A stretch of DNA of 18,332 nucleotides from JBFGSX01 sp041581335 (GCA_041581335.1 JBFIDG010000026.1:1-18332), one strand, 5' to 3'. Counted from the first letter of the stretch, positions 7,400 to 15,126 are shown. A program made the numbers and translations. Notes: generated from the sequence alone by a model not told the origin.

Positions 7400-7912
7400 T
7401 TGAGCGACGACGAATACGAAGCCTGGCGCAAAGAGCAAGCCGCCAAGCAGGCCGACAAGCAGAGCGCGAGCAAGCCCGCTCCGGCGCCCCCGGCCACCCC
7501 CCCGATCGCAGCCGTCGAGCCGTCCCAGCACGAGGTCGATCCGACCATCCGCAATCCGCTCGAGAACGTCTTCGGCGGACCCGCCGGCATCGAGATGGAT
7601 GACGGGACAGAGGCGCCAGAGGAGACAGAGGTCCTGCACGGCGAGGTCGAGGGCCCCGATGCCGAAGCCCTTGCCGCCTACAAGGAAGCCACCGAGAAGA
7701 AGGGCGAAGCGGTCTGGTACGTCGTCGTCGGCGTCGCCATGCTGTTCATGGCGAGCTTCCACTGGGGCATCGGCGCCGGCGGCGTCTTGATGGTCCTCTG
7801 GGGCGGCTTCCGCTACGCGCAGTGGGCTGGCGTCGCGCGCCACGCCTACGACCCATGGGAAGACGCCGACATCGACGCGTGGGAAGAGAAGGAAATGGAC
7901 GCCGAGGCCTGA
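7400..7912 (+). CDS. Hypothetical protein with disordered N-terminus and C-terminal two-helix membrane hairpin
   Basis: 170 residues from a TTG start at 7400; no ATG or GTG is available in frame nearby. ATCAAAG (7373-7379) lies about 24 nt upstream as a possible promoter element. Residues 1-25 are a charged, probably helical segment (EYEAWRKEQAAKQADKQ), 26-45 are Pro/Ala-rich, and 46-100 are acidic. Two hydrophobic helices (about 104-121 and 122-140) form a hairpin, followed by an aromatic/acidic tail (DPWEDADIDAWEEKEMD). The helices contain several Trp, Phe, Gly and Met residues. The family is not recognised. Both termini should face the cytoplasm. It lies 51 nt after the six-helix protein on the same strand. 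Confidence 0.7.
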   Translation: MSDDEYEAWRKEQAAKQADKQSASKPAPAPPATPPIAAVEPSQHEVDPTIRNPLENVFGGPAGIEMDDGTEAPEETEVLHGEVEGPDAEALAAYKEATEKKGEAVWYVVVGVAMLFMASFHWGIGAGGVLMVLWGGFRYAQWAGVARHAYDPWEDADIDAWEEKEMDAEA

Positions 7913-7967
7913 GGGCCGCTCCACCCCCCGCGCCACGACTTTGTCCCTGCTCGTGGAAGAAGACAGG

Positions 7968-8099
7968 ATGCAGCACGATGACATCCTGGAAGAATGCCTG
8001 TCCGTCCACCGCCGACTGCTCAGCGTCGAGCGCGAGTTCCACGCCTGGCTGTCGCAGATGCTCGGCTTCGAGGTCGCCAGCGGGCGACGTGCCAAGTAG
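7968..8099 (+). CDS. Small ORF, 43 aa, unknown
   Basis: The ATG at 7968 opens a 43-codon frame ending at TAG 8097-8099. The frame stays open upstream to TTG 7941 (52 aa) and GTG 7953. Third codon positions are strongly G/C, as in the flanking genes, and the peptide (MQHDDILEECLSV... to ...ASGRRAK) is plausibly a single amphipathic helix with a basic tail. CTTTGTC (7939-7945) lies about 26 nt upstream of the ATG, the same geometry as the leaderless promoters of neighbouring genes. It sits between the membrane-hairpin gene and the convergent sensor-like gene (12-nt gap). I recognise no family. It could be spurious, since the region is only 199 nt long. Confidence 0.5.
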   Translation: MQHDDILEECLSVHRRLLSVEREFHAWLSQMLGFEVASGRRAK

Positions 8100-8111
8100 C
8101 TGCCATCAGGC

Positions 8112-9878
8112 TCATGCGGCTGCGGCCCGTCGCCATCGGCCGCCTAGCCCTTTCGCGGCGAGTGCCGCACGGAACATGGCACGCCGCCTCTTCGGGGCGA
8201 TGCCGAGGTGTTCCGCCAAGCCCCCGAGGTACCTGCGGTCCCGGTGAGACCAATGACCGTCGGAGAGGGCCGCATCGATCTCTTTGTTGAACAGCTGGAT
8301 CGCCGCCGGATCGAGCTCCGGCATCTGCTGACCTGCCAGGTACATCGCGAACCGGTCAATGGGGCCCAACAGCACGGTGATGGCCGCAGCGCCCAGCAGC
8401 CCCAACATGAAATCAGAGACCGGTAACAGGTACTCCAGGGACGCCGACAGGGCTCCGATCGCCAGGGCTGTTGTGGTCGCCACGACCGCGCCGCGGACTG
8501 CCGAGCGGCCCGGGCGCGGGCACCGCCCGGCGGGCACGATCGGCGCCTTGGTGCTGCCGCGCAGTGTCTCCGACGACTCCAGCCTCCGCGTCTGCCTTGC
8601 GTCCAAGCGGAGCGCTTCGGCGAGGTCCTCGAGCATCCGCCGTTCCTTGGACGTCACGGTGCCATCGGAGCCGACCAGCAGGAACTGCTCACGGTACAGG
8701 GTCTCTCGTTGCCGCGGGCTCAGCATGTGCAGGGGGACGGTGTCGGGCATCAGCGTGTCGGCCGCCTTCTGCGCCGCGACCTGAAGCGGCCTCGCACCGG
8801 CCGCCAGCAACGCCGCGGCGCCGATCCCAAAAAGGGGTCCACGGTCGCCGCCGAACGTGGCCTCCGCAGCCTCTGAGACGAGGAAGAACGTCACTGCGAA
8901 CGCGCCCAGGACGATCGCGCGTTTCACCCCGGCCTTCAAGCGGATATCGATGTCGAACAGACTGAAACGCATGAGTGCATATGTGATCGTCGCCGGGACC
9001 ACGAGCAACCAGAAGCCGCGGATGAACTCCCACTGCAACTTATTGGCTGCGAGGCCGTTGTCGAGCGACCCGGCATAGAGCCCTGTGATGAGGACGATCG
9101 GCACGATCACGGACATGAACCGACGGGCCTCTTGCAGGGTCGCGTCCTCGCGCTCGAGCCGCATGGCTGAGCCCATGTGGACCAAGGCCCCCAGCCCCAG
9201 GGGAAGGCAGAGTGGGTACCAGATGCCGGTCATGGTGTTCGCGCCGAGCCATTGGATGAAGCCGCTTGCCTGGATGCCTTGCACCATCCGCAAGGTGTAC
9301 ACGGTGCCATCGAAGAGGGCGGTCAACGTCATGGCCGCGGCGACCAGGAAGGTCGAGTACCCTTGCGAGCCTCGTGCGTTGCGGCTGTAGTCGCGTGCCA
9401 GGACGAACGCCGCGACGGCAAAGATCGGCAGCCGCAGGCCCCTGAACACAAGCAGCGGTCCGTCCGTGTAGGTCACGCCATCACTGGTCAAGCGTGCTTG
9501 GCTGAACGCGGTGTGGTCGATGGCGTACCAGGTCAGCATCGCCAACGTGGCTGCGAGGAGGGCCCATGGCCCCCAGCGAGGCGAGCCGAAGGGACCGCGT
9601 GGCCGGGGATAGACACTCAGGAAATAGATGACCAATGGCACCATCAACAGGACGCCGTAGCTGAGGTAATGATAGATCGCGATCCTGAGGGGATCGTCCG
9701 GTGGCAGCAGATCGCTCCACGTCCCCAAGATGTAGCCGAGGCTCCGGATCAGGAGCAGCATGGAGAATGCCCGATTGACCCGGCTGCCGGGGTCGAGCAG
9801 CATCAAGCTGATGGCGAGGAGGCACAGCGTGATGCCGACCAGGAGGTTCGGAAGAAGTTCGGGCGTGATGCTGACCAT
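8112..9878 (-). CDS. Polytopic sensor-like membrane protein with two TerB-like helical modules
   Basis: 588 residues. About seven helices (roughly 8-28, 36-58, 68-90, 103-121, 143-162, 174-198, 210-235) are followed by helices near 255-272, 287-305 and 321-340. The stretch ITYALMRFSLFDIDIRLKAG (298-317), with a later RPLQ...AADTLMP, resembles the membrane sensor module of bacterial histidine kinases of the YALLRYRLFDID type. No kinase, cyclase or other catalytic domain follows. Instead there is a soluble module at 395-433 (SDGTVTSKERRMLEDLAEAL), a membrane hairpin near 462-505, and a second similar module at 528-570 (SDGHWSHRDRRYLGGLAEHL). These look like TerB-type acidic helical units, which may bind metal. 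The start ATG overlaps the stop of the upstream exported-protein gene by one base, so the two are translationally coupled. Function is unknown; a sensing or scaffold role is inference. Confidence 0.8.
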   Translation of the reverse strand: MVSITPELLPNLLVGITLCLLAISLMLLDPGSRVNRAFSMLLLIRSLGYILGTWSDLLPPDDPLRIAIYHYLSYGVLLMVPLVIYFLSVYPRPRGPFGSPRWGPWALLAATLAMLTWYAIDHTAFSQARLTSDGVTYTDGPLLVFRGLRLPIFAVAAFVLARDYSRNARGSQGYSTFLVAAAMTLTALFDGTVYTLRMVQGIQASGFIQWLGANTMTGIWYPLCLPLGLGALVHMGSAMRLEREDATLQEARRFMSVIVPIVLITGLYAGSLDNGLAANKLQWEFIRGFWLLVVPATITYALMRFSLFDIDIRLKAGVKRAIVLGAFAVTFFLVSEAAEATFGGDRGPLFGIGAAALLAAGARPLQVAAQKAADTLMPDTVPLHMLSPRQRETLYREQFLLVGSDGTVTSKERRMLEDLAEALRLDARQTRRLESSETLRGSTKAPIVPAGRCPRPGRSAVRGAVVATTTALAIGALSASLEYLLPVSDFMLGLLGAAAITVLLGPIDRFAMYLAGQQMPELDPAAIQLFNKEIDAALSDGHWSHRDRRYLGGLAEHLGIAPKRRRAMFRAALAAKGLGGRWRRAAAA

Positions 9879-10879
9879 CAGGTCGCCGCGCGCAACGCGT
9901 GCAGGTCGATGTCGAGGCCGATGATGCCCTGCATGAATGCGCAGCCTGGGTCACACCGCAGCAGCGGGTCGAGCCCGGTGGCCTTCTCCATGATTCCGCG
10001 TTCCAGGGTGATGATCAGGACGTAGTTGCCGGCTTGGACGACCGTGAACTCACCGCTGGTGGCGTTGGTGGCTGGTGGGTTGGGCGCGACCGCCTGCGTC
10101 AGGTCACAGGGTCCGTGGGCGATGGTCAGTTCACCATCGAATGCAGCAGGCATCTGGACGGCGAGCCGGGTGATCGTGTGCTGGAGGTTGTGCGTCGTGA
10201 GGTACTTGCCGACCTGGCTCGGGTCCAGGTCGTCGTTGGCGATGTAGGTGTGGTCGCCGTTGGACCATTCGACGTAGAGCGAGCTGGGGTTGATGCCGCG
10301 CTTGTGCTTGATGAGGAACTTCCAGGCAGTGTCGTCGCAGATGTACTCGGCATCCGGCGCGTAGTCATACGTCTGATAGCCTGCCTTGGCCGAGAACGGT
10401 TCGCTGGGGACGCCGCGTTGCGGGTGGTAGATGTCCGCGTCTGGGTCGAAGACGCTGAAGCCACACGCGGCGTCGACGATGTCGAATGCGACGTCCATGA
10501 GTTCGGCGCCGACGGACGCGGTCAGATCGAGGCGCAGGCGGGCTCCGACGTAGCTCGACCCGATGGGGATGTGGAACGCGTCGGCTTCGTCGTCGTTCTC
10601 GACCAACATGGCGGGGATCGGGCCGTCGTCCGTGGCCAGGATGCGCCTTGGATCGACGGTCTGGCAGGTGCCGGGAGCATCGCCGTGGACGTTCGCGTCA
10701 TCCTGGTATTCGATGCCCGTGGCGTCTTCGATGTTCGACGGGGCCATCGCTGTGCTGGCGGCGTGATCCTCCGTGCCGGGCAGGGTGTCGATGGGCTCGG
10801 CGTCCTGGAGCGCTGCCGTGGCACCGAACGCGGCGACGATCAGCGAAACAAGCGTGACGGCGAGGAACAGGGGGCGCAT
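9878..10879 (-). CDS. Exported protein of unknown function
   Basis: 333 residues from the ATG at 10879. A start further upstream (10951) would put 24 polar residues before the signal peptide and is less likely. The N-terminus (MRPLFLAVTLVSLIVAAFGA) is a Sec signal peptide without a lipobox Cys, probably cleaved near ATA-A. The mature chain is acidic, as expected for an extracellular protein of a high-GC archaeon. It has about six Cys (GTCQT, AACGF, YICDD, GPCDL, RCDPGC) that could form disulfides, and it appears to be beta-rich. No C-terminal anchor is seen. Its TGA overlaps the ATG of the downstream sensor-like membrane protein (TGATG), so the two are made together, perhaps as a ligand-binding partner. 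The family is not recognised. Confidence 0.75.
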   Translation of the reverse strand: MRPLFLAVTLVSLIVAAFGATAALQDAEPIDTLPGTEDHAASTAMAPSNIEDATGIEYQDDANVHGDAPGTCQTVDPRRILATDDGPIPAMLVENDDEADAFHIPIGSSYVGARLRLDLTASVGAELMDVAFDIVDAACGFSVFDPDADIYHPQRGVPSEPFSAKAGYQTYDYAPDAEYICDDTAWKFLIKHKRGINPSSLYVEWSNGDHTYIANDDLDPSQVGKYLTTHNLQHTITRLAVQMPAAFDGELTIAHGPCDLTQAVAPNPPATNATSGEFTVVQAGNYVLIITLERGIMEKATGLDPLLRCDPGCAFMQGIIGLDIDLHALRAAT

Positions 10880-11060
10880 AGGACCAACTCGACCCGACGG
10901 GCCCTCAGTTCGGTCCGGAGGCGCCGTCGCAGGATGGCGGCTCAGCAGCATCAGTCGGCAATAACCTTTGGCTCGCGGAAAAAAATGGGGCCGGGCCGCC
11001 GCGGTCCATGTGATGCCTGCGCGCCGCCTTGCTTACAAGCAGAGCCGGGTTCGCGCCGTC
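10880..11060. promoter_or_regulatory. Divergent intergenic region with promoter elements
   Basis: 181 nt between the divergent exported-protein and threonine aldolase genes. On the plus strand CTTACA (11032-11037) is centred 26-27 nt before the GTG at 11061. On the minus strand AAAGGTTATT (complement of 10961-10970) is the only AT-rich candidate and would imply a leader of several tens of bases before 10879. A run of seven A at 10979-10985 lies between them. No clear operator palindrome was found. Confidence 0.45.
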
Positions 11061-12101
11061 GTGGAGCTAGATTTCCGCAGCGATACCGTGACCAGGCCGA
11101 CGCCTTCGATGCGCGCCGCCATGGTGGCTGCTCCTGTTGGCGACGACGTCATGGGTGAGGACCCGACCATCCGTGAACTGGAGCGGCTGATGGCCGAACG
11201 CCTGGGCATGGAGGAGAGCCTGTTCGTCCCGTCGGGCACCATGGGCAACCAGATCGCGGTCTGGGTCCACACCGGCCGCCAAGGCCAGGTCGTGTGCGAG
11301 TCCCGCTGTCACATCGCCCTCTACGAAGGGGGCGGCGCCGGCCTCGTCAGTGGGGCCACGGTCCGGACCGTCGAAGGCAAGAACGGCGTCTTCACGCCGG
11401 AGCAAGTGGAGGACTGGGTGTACCCGGACGATCCGCATTTCGCCCAGACCCGCATGGTGGCCATCGAGAACACGCACAACTGGAGTGGCGGCCGCCTCTG
11501 GGGCCAACGGGCCTACGAACAGGTCCGGGACGCCACCCATGCCGCCGGTGCCAAGTTCCACGTGGACGGCGCCCGCATCTTCAACGCCGAAGTCGCCTCG
11601 GGGCGCTCGGCCGCGCAGCTGCTTGACGGCGCTGACAGTGCCATGGTGTGTCTCAGCAAGGGCCTCGGCGCCCCGGTGGGGAGCATGCTGGCGGGGTCGT
11701 CCGACTTCATCCATCAAGCCCGTCGTGTCCGCAAGGTGCTCGGTGGAGGCATGCGGCAAGCCGGCATCATCGCATCCGCCGGTATCTACGCCCTCGAACA
11801 CAACGTGGCGCGGTTGGCCGACGATCATGCCCTTGCGCGGGCTTTGGCCACCGGTCTCGACAGCATCGATGGCATCACCGTGGATGCGGCGACCGTAGAG
11901 ACCAACATGGTCCTGGCGGACGTCTCCGCCCTTGGCATGAACGGGCCCGACTTCTGCGATGCGGTCAAGGGCATAGGCATCGGCTGCCTACCCCGTGACA
12001 ACGGCCCCATGGCCCGCTTCGTGACACATCTTGACGTCACGCAAGCGCAGGTCGACGAGGCCTTGATCCGTCTGCAGGACTTCGTCAAGGCCCTCAAATA
12101 A
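11061..12101 (+). CDS. ltaE: L-threonine aldolase (low-specificity type)
   Basis: 346 residues from the GTG at 11061; the start fits the conserved N-terminus LDFRSDTVTRPT, and CTTACA lies 26-27 nt upstream. It is a PLP enzyme of fold type I that cleaves L-threonine or L-allo-threonine to glycine and acetaldehyde; it is cytosolic. Visible residues are the cofactor-stacking His84 (CHIALYEGGG), HVDGARIFNA (167-176) with Asp169 and Arg172 contacting PLP, and the Schiff-base Lys200 in CLSKGLGAPVGS. The length matches the family. An in-frame ATG at 10968 would add 31 residues unlike the family and cross the promoter element. The last eight bases overlap the 3' end of the convergent unknown gene. 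Confidence 0.93.
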   Translation: MELDFRSDTVTRPTPSMRAAMVAAPVGDDVMGEDPTIRELERLMAERLGMEESLFVPSGTMGNQIAVWVHTGRQGQVVCESRCHIALYEGGGAGLVSGATVRTVEGKNGVFTPEQVEDWVYPDDPHFAQTRMVAIENTHNWSGGRLWGQRAYEQVRDATHAAGAKFHVDGARIFNAEVASGRSAAQLLDGADSAMVCLSKGLGAPVGSMLAGSSDFIHQARRVRKVLGGGMRQAGIIASAGIYALEHNVARLADDHALARALATGLDSIDGITVDAATVETNMVLADVSALGMNGPDFCDAVKGIGIGCLPRDNGPMARFVTHLDVTQAQVDEALIRLQDFVKALK

Positions 12102-12600
12102 GGTGCTTGGAGACGGCATCCGACAACGCGCGGTTGGCCCATTGGAAGCCCTGATGGAACTCCTCGTTGTCCAGGTCGCTCTGGTCGATGTGCAACATAT
12201 CCAGCAAGCGGTCCGAATCCTCCCGGAAAACGGAGAGCCGGATCGAGTCAGGGTTCCCGGGGTCCCGCAGCAAGACGTTCATGAGTGCGTCGTGGGACGC
12301 GATGCCGCGCAGGTAGGCGGCACTCCCCGGCACGATGTGGGTCTCGTCGATGGAGGCCAGCGCCGTCTTGCGAAGTGACTCCAGGTCGGCGTCGTCCAAG
12401 CGGTGCAGCCGCTCGAACCGGGCGCGGTCGACGGGATCGGTCGGCACATGCTCCTTCGGGTCTCCAAGCAGCCAGCGCACCCAGCCCCGCACCTCGAAGC
12501 GATCCCGGCCCGGCACCAGCATGCCCAGCAGGAGGTCGCGGTTCATGTCACGCAAGATGGCGGACCGGCTCGGACGTTTGACCGCGGGGGCACTGGGCAT
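12094..12600 (-). CDS. Hypothetical protein, 168 aa
   Basis: The frame ends at TGA 12096-12094. I chose the ATG at 12600. G/C at third positions is high from there on but lower between 12601 and the upstream GTG at 12645, and a TTCAAG element (complement of 12625-12630) sits about 27 nt before 12600. An ATG at 12546 (MNRDLLLGML...) is a realistic alternative. The protein is soluble, Asp/Arg/Leu-rich and probably all-helical (for example ARFERLHRLDDADLESLRK and SIRLSVFREDSDRLLDML). It has no signal peptide and no Cys-rich motif, and I recognise no family. It is divergent from the NUDIX gene and convergent with threonine aldolase, with an 8-nt tail overlap. Confidence 0.7.
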   Translation of the reverse strand: MPSAPAVKRPSRSAILRDMNRDLLLGMLVPGRDRFEVRGWVRWLLGDPKEHVPTDPVDRARFERLHRLDDADLESLRKTALASIDETHIVPGSAAYLRGIASHDALMNVLLRDPGNPDSIRLSVFREDSDRLLDMLHIDQSDLDNEEFHQGFQWANRALSDAVSKHLI

Positions 12601-12673
12601 CAGCCGAAGACAGGCGCCACTTGGCTTGAACTTTGGGTGGCACACATTGATACCGGGTCAGGGTCCTGTCGGC

Positions 12674-13165
12674 ATGGTGCCAGAGATCACCTGTCGCTTC
12701 GCCGATTGCCACGTGTTCCGCATCACGCCGGACGGACGTGATGAATGGCTGGTGCTCCGCCGCGCGCCGCACATCATGCTCGGCGGCGCCTGGGCACCCG
12801 TGCAGGGCCACATCGAACCCGGGGAGACCGCGTATGAGACGGCGCACCGCGAGCTGGGTGAGGAGACCGGCCTGACCTCCGAGGTGTTCTATCAGGCCAG
12901 CTACGTCAACCGCTTCTACCTTGCCGAGCGGGACCAGATCATCCTGAGCCCCGTGTTCTGCGCCAAGGTCCCCTACGGATCCCAAGTGGTCCTGTCTGAC
13001 GAACACACGGACTACCACTGGGGTAGCGCCGAGGAGACCATGAAGCGCTATGTCTGGCCAGGGCAACGCAAGTCGCTGAAGATCTGCCGCGAGCAGTTCG
13101 TCCTCAACGAGCCCCGGGCCGAGAGTATCATCGACCATCTATTGGCCGCCATCCCACGGGCTTAA
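12674..13165 (+). CDS. NUDIX hydrolase (NudB-like pyrophosphatase)
   Basis: 163 residues from the ATG at 12674; CATTGATA (12645-12652) lies about 26 nt upstream. The Nudix box is perfect: G-x5-E-x7-REL-x-EE-x-GL in GHIEPGETAYETAHRELGEE and the following TGL. The N-terminal strand (DCHVFRI...EWLVLRR) and the C-terminal part (SDEHTDYHWGSAEETMKRYVWPGQR, shortened here to its ends) resemble NudB, the dATP / dihydroneopterin triphosphate pyrophosphohydrolase. The family cleaves nucleoside diphosphate-linked compounds with Mg2+; the exact substrate is not determined by the motif. It is cytosolic. The longer frame that starts further upstream overlaps the divergent gene and lacks family similarity. 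Confidence 0.9.
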   Translation: MVPEITCRFADCHVFRITPDGRDEWLVLRRAPHIMLGGAWAPVQGHIEPGETAYETAHRELGEETGLTSEVFYQASYVNRFYLAERDQIILSPVFCAKVPYGSQVVLSDEHTDYHWGSAEETMKRYVWPGQRKSLKICREQFVLNEPRAESIIDHLLAAIPRA

Positions 13166-13166
13166 C
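13161..13166 (+). promoter_or_regulatory. Candidate TATA-box (CTTAAC) of the first lipoprotein gene
   Basis: CTTAAC is centred 26-27 nt before the ATG at 13190 and overlaps the last codons and stop (TAA) of the NUDIX gene. It is nearly identical to the CTTAAG before the paralogous lipoprotein gene, at the same spacing, and supports a leaderless mRNA. Confidence 0.5.
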
Positions 13167-13189
13167 AGGGGCTGCGTGGATAGCGCCCC

Positions 13190-14104
13190 ATGCGTAGGCT
13201 TGCCCTTGTGGTCGCCATCCTGATCTCTGGTTGTTCAGGCCCCGGCGAGGTCGTCGAGACGACCGGCGAAGCTCCGGCAGGCGCGAGCGTCGGCGACGTG
13301 CGTTTCGACCGGCCGACGTGGGCCGTCGGGGACTGGTGGACGTACCGGTTCGACGACGGCAACGAGACCACGTGGGTCGTCACGGAGGCCGGCGCAGGCT
13401 ACGTCATGGATGTGGATGACGAGGGGCTTGCGTTCTTCGACGCGGCCTTCGCGGACATCAGCACCATCGGCCCGCTCACCGCCGACCTGGATGGTCTGCA
13501 GAATGGCACGCCCGTCGCGTTCTTCCAATGGCCGATCACTTCCGGGGCGGCGTGGACCCTGCAATGGGATGGCCTGACCTTCGATGCCGTGGCGAACGTG
13601 ACCGATGCCGGCGCCCTCATCGCGGCCGTGGCGGCCGACGGCACGACCCGGTCCTACACGTACGACAACGCCTCCAAGTGGTTCGGCTCCATCGCCAGCC
13701 ACGATGCCAATGGCACCCTGCAATGGCGGGTCGAACTGATGGGTTCTGGAACCGACTACGGCGGCGAGTACGTCCGTTACGACATCCTCGCAACGAACAC
13801 CCTGTCGTTCAACGGTGGCCCGCGCAACACCATGGGCGTCATGGATGTGCCCGCCGAGGCCACTGACATCTGGTGGCGCACCGATCTGGCCTGCGCAGCG
13901 CCGCCCGGACAGCTGACCTATGCGCTGGTGCCTCCTGGACCTAACCAGGCAGGCTTGTTCGAACACCTGCGTTGTCCAGACGCTATCCAGCATGGCGGGG
14001 TCATCCCGGCCGTGGCCGGCACGTGGCGGGATGCTTCATCATCCATCGGCGTGACCGGCAGCATCCAGGTCATCGTCCGCACGCTCGTGACGAGCACCTT
14101 GTGA
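13190..14104 (+). CDS. Lipoprotein, tandem paralogue A
   Basis: 304 residues. The N-terminus MRRLALVVAILISGC is a lipoprotein signal peptide with a lipobox ending at Cys15, so the mature protein should be membrane-anchored and outside the cell. After a Gly/Ala/Glu linker comes a beta-rich domain starting with FDRPTWAVGDWWTYRF (about 39-54), a W-x-VGDWW-x-Y pattern often seen in archaeal secreted proteins. It continues through DISTIG, VAFFQWPIT, WTLQWDGLTF, SYTYDN, WFGSI and a C-terminal GSIQVIVRTL. Two late Cys (in LACAAP and HLRCPD) are shared with the paralogue and may form a disulfide. The next gene is its paralogue, about half identical over the first domain by eye. No function is assigned. 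Confidence 0.85.
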   Translation: MRRLALVVAILISGCSGPGEVVETTGEAPAGASVGDVRFDRPTWAVGDWWTYRFDDGNETTWVVTEAGAGYVMDVDDEGLAFFDAAFADISTIGPLTADLDGLQNGTPVAFFQWPITSGAAWTLQWDGLTFDAVANVTDAGALIAAVAADGTTRSYTYDNASKWFGSIASHDANGTLQWRVELMGSGTDYGGEYVRYDILATNTLSFNGGPRNTMGVMDVPAEATDIWWRTDLACAAPPGQLTYALVPPGPNQAGLFEHLRCPDAIQHGGVIPAVAGTWRDASSSIGVTGSIQVIVRTLVTSTL

Positions 14105-14158
14105 TCGCCAGGCTTGGGCGTTCCACCATTGTGCTGATTGTGCCGCCCCACCAATCGG

Positions 14159-14164
14159 CTTAAG
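14159..14164 (+). promoter_or_regulatory. Candidate TATA-box (CTTAAG) of the second lipoprotein gene
   Basis: CTTAAG is centred 26-27 nt before the ATG at 14188. That spacing favours 14188 over the in-frame GTG at 14179 and ATG at 14182. The 83-nt gap between the two lipoprotein genes otherwise shows no hairpin with a T-run. Confidence 0.5.
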
Positions 14165-14187
14165 GGTCGGCGCACCGCGTGATGGCT

Positions 14188-15114
14188 ATGCTTCGACTTG
14201 GCGTCATCGTCCTCGCCATCTTCCTGTCCGGCTGCTTCGGCGCTGACGAAAGCCCTTCGGATGATGGCTCGGCAGCCACGGGTGACGCCGTGCCAGACAC
14301 GGTCTCCATCGACCGCCCCACGTGGGCCGTCGGCCATTGGTGGAGCTACGCCGGCTCCGAAGGCGAGACCCGCACCTGGGTCGTGACGGAAGCAAGCGGC
14401 GCCTACGTCGTCGACGTGACCGCTGAGGACTTCGCGTTCACGGACGCGGCCCTGTCTGACATCAGCACGATCGGCGCCGTGAGTCTGGACCTGGACGGCT
14501 CCCAAGATGGCACCGCCGTGGCGTTCTTCGACTGGCCCCTGACCGATGGCAAGACCTGGAGCCTCGAATGGGATGGCATGCCTTTCGAGGCCACGGCGGC
14601 CGTGACGCCGGACCTCGCGTCCATCACAGCCGTGTCGGGTGATACCGTCCGCACCTACACCTACGACGTCGCCGCCGGTTGGTTCGGTTCGATCGAGAGC
14701 ACCGTCAACGGCACCGTCGAGTGGGGCATGGACCTCGTCGCCTCCGGGGCCGACTTCGCCGGCCGGTATGTGCGCTACGAGATCCATGACGAGGAGCGCC
14801 TGGTCTTCGACCCGACGTCGGGCCAGCAGGACGCGGGCGACCTTGAGGTGCCGGATGACGCCACCGACGTCTGGTACGACCTCGACCTGACCTGCGTGTC
14901 CTCCAGCGTGGCTCCGGGCATGATCCACTATCTCCTGCAGCCGCCGAGCCCGACGACGAAGGGCCTGCTGGTCTCGTCCGCCTGCCCGGTCACGATCGAC
15001 AGCACGGAGACGCTGGAGGCCGAGACCGGCACCTGGCGCACGGTCGTGGACGCCCAGGGTATCGAGGGCACGATCACCGTCATCGTGCGGACATTGCACG
15101 AGTACACCCTCTGA
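14188..15114 (+). CDS. Lipoprotein, tandem paralogue B
   Basis: 308 residues from the ATG at 14188; GTG 14179 and ATG 14182 are in-frame alternatives that add only two or three residues. The start at 14188 aligns the signal peptide MLRLGVIVLAIFLSGC with that of paralogue A and leaves Cys16 as the lipidated residue. An acidic linker follows (ADESPSDDGSAATGD). The folded domain repeats the landmarks of paralogue A in order: IDRPTWAVGHWWSY, TWVVTEA, DISTIG, VAFFDWPLTDG, WSLEWDGMPF, TYTYD, GWFGSIES, YVRYEI, and C-terminal GTITVIVRTL. Two Cys near the C-terminus (LTCVSS, SACPVT) match the pair in paralogue A. It is anchored outside the membrane; function is unknown. The two genes clearly arose by tandem duplication. 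Confidence 0.85.
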   Translation: MLRLGVIVLAIFLSGCFGADESPSDDGSAATGDAVPDTVSIDRPTWAVGHWWSYAGSEGETRTWVVTEASGAYVVDVTAEDFAFTDAALSDISTIGAVSLDLDGSQDGTAVAFFDWPLTDGKTWSLEWDGMPFEATAAVTPDLASITAVSGDTVRTYTYDVAAGWFGSIESTVNGTVEWGMDLVASGADFAGRYVRYEIHDEERLVFDPTSGQQDAGDLEVPDDATDVWYDLDLTCVSSSVAPGMIHYLLQPPSPTTKGLLVSSACPVTIDSTETLEAETGTWRTVVDAQGIEGTITVIVRTLHEYTL

Positions 15115-15126
15115 GCCCCGCCCAAC

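Noticed and set aside
6794..8095. 433-codon minus-strand frame under the membrane protein genes
   Set aside because: The product has no hydrophobic pattern or known motif, and the plus-strand frames have clear membrane helices and operon overlaps.
9899..11158. 419-codon plus-strand frame across the exported-protein gene
   Set aside because: It runs antisense to a gene with a signal peptide and translational coupling, crosses the divergent promoter region and overlaps the start of threonine aldolase.
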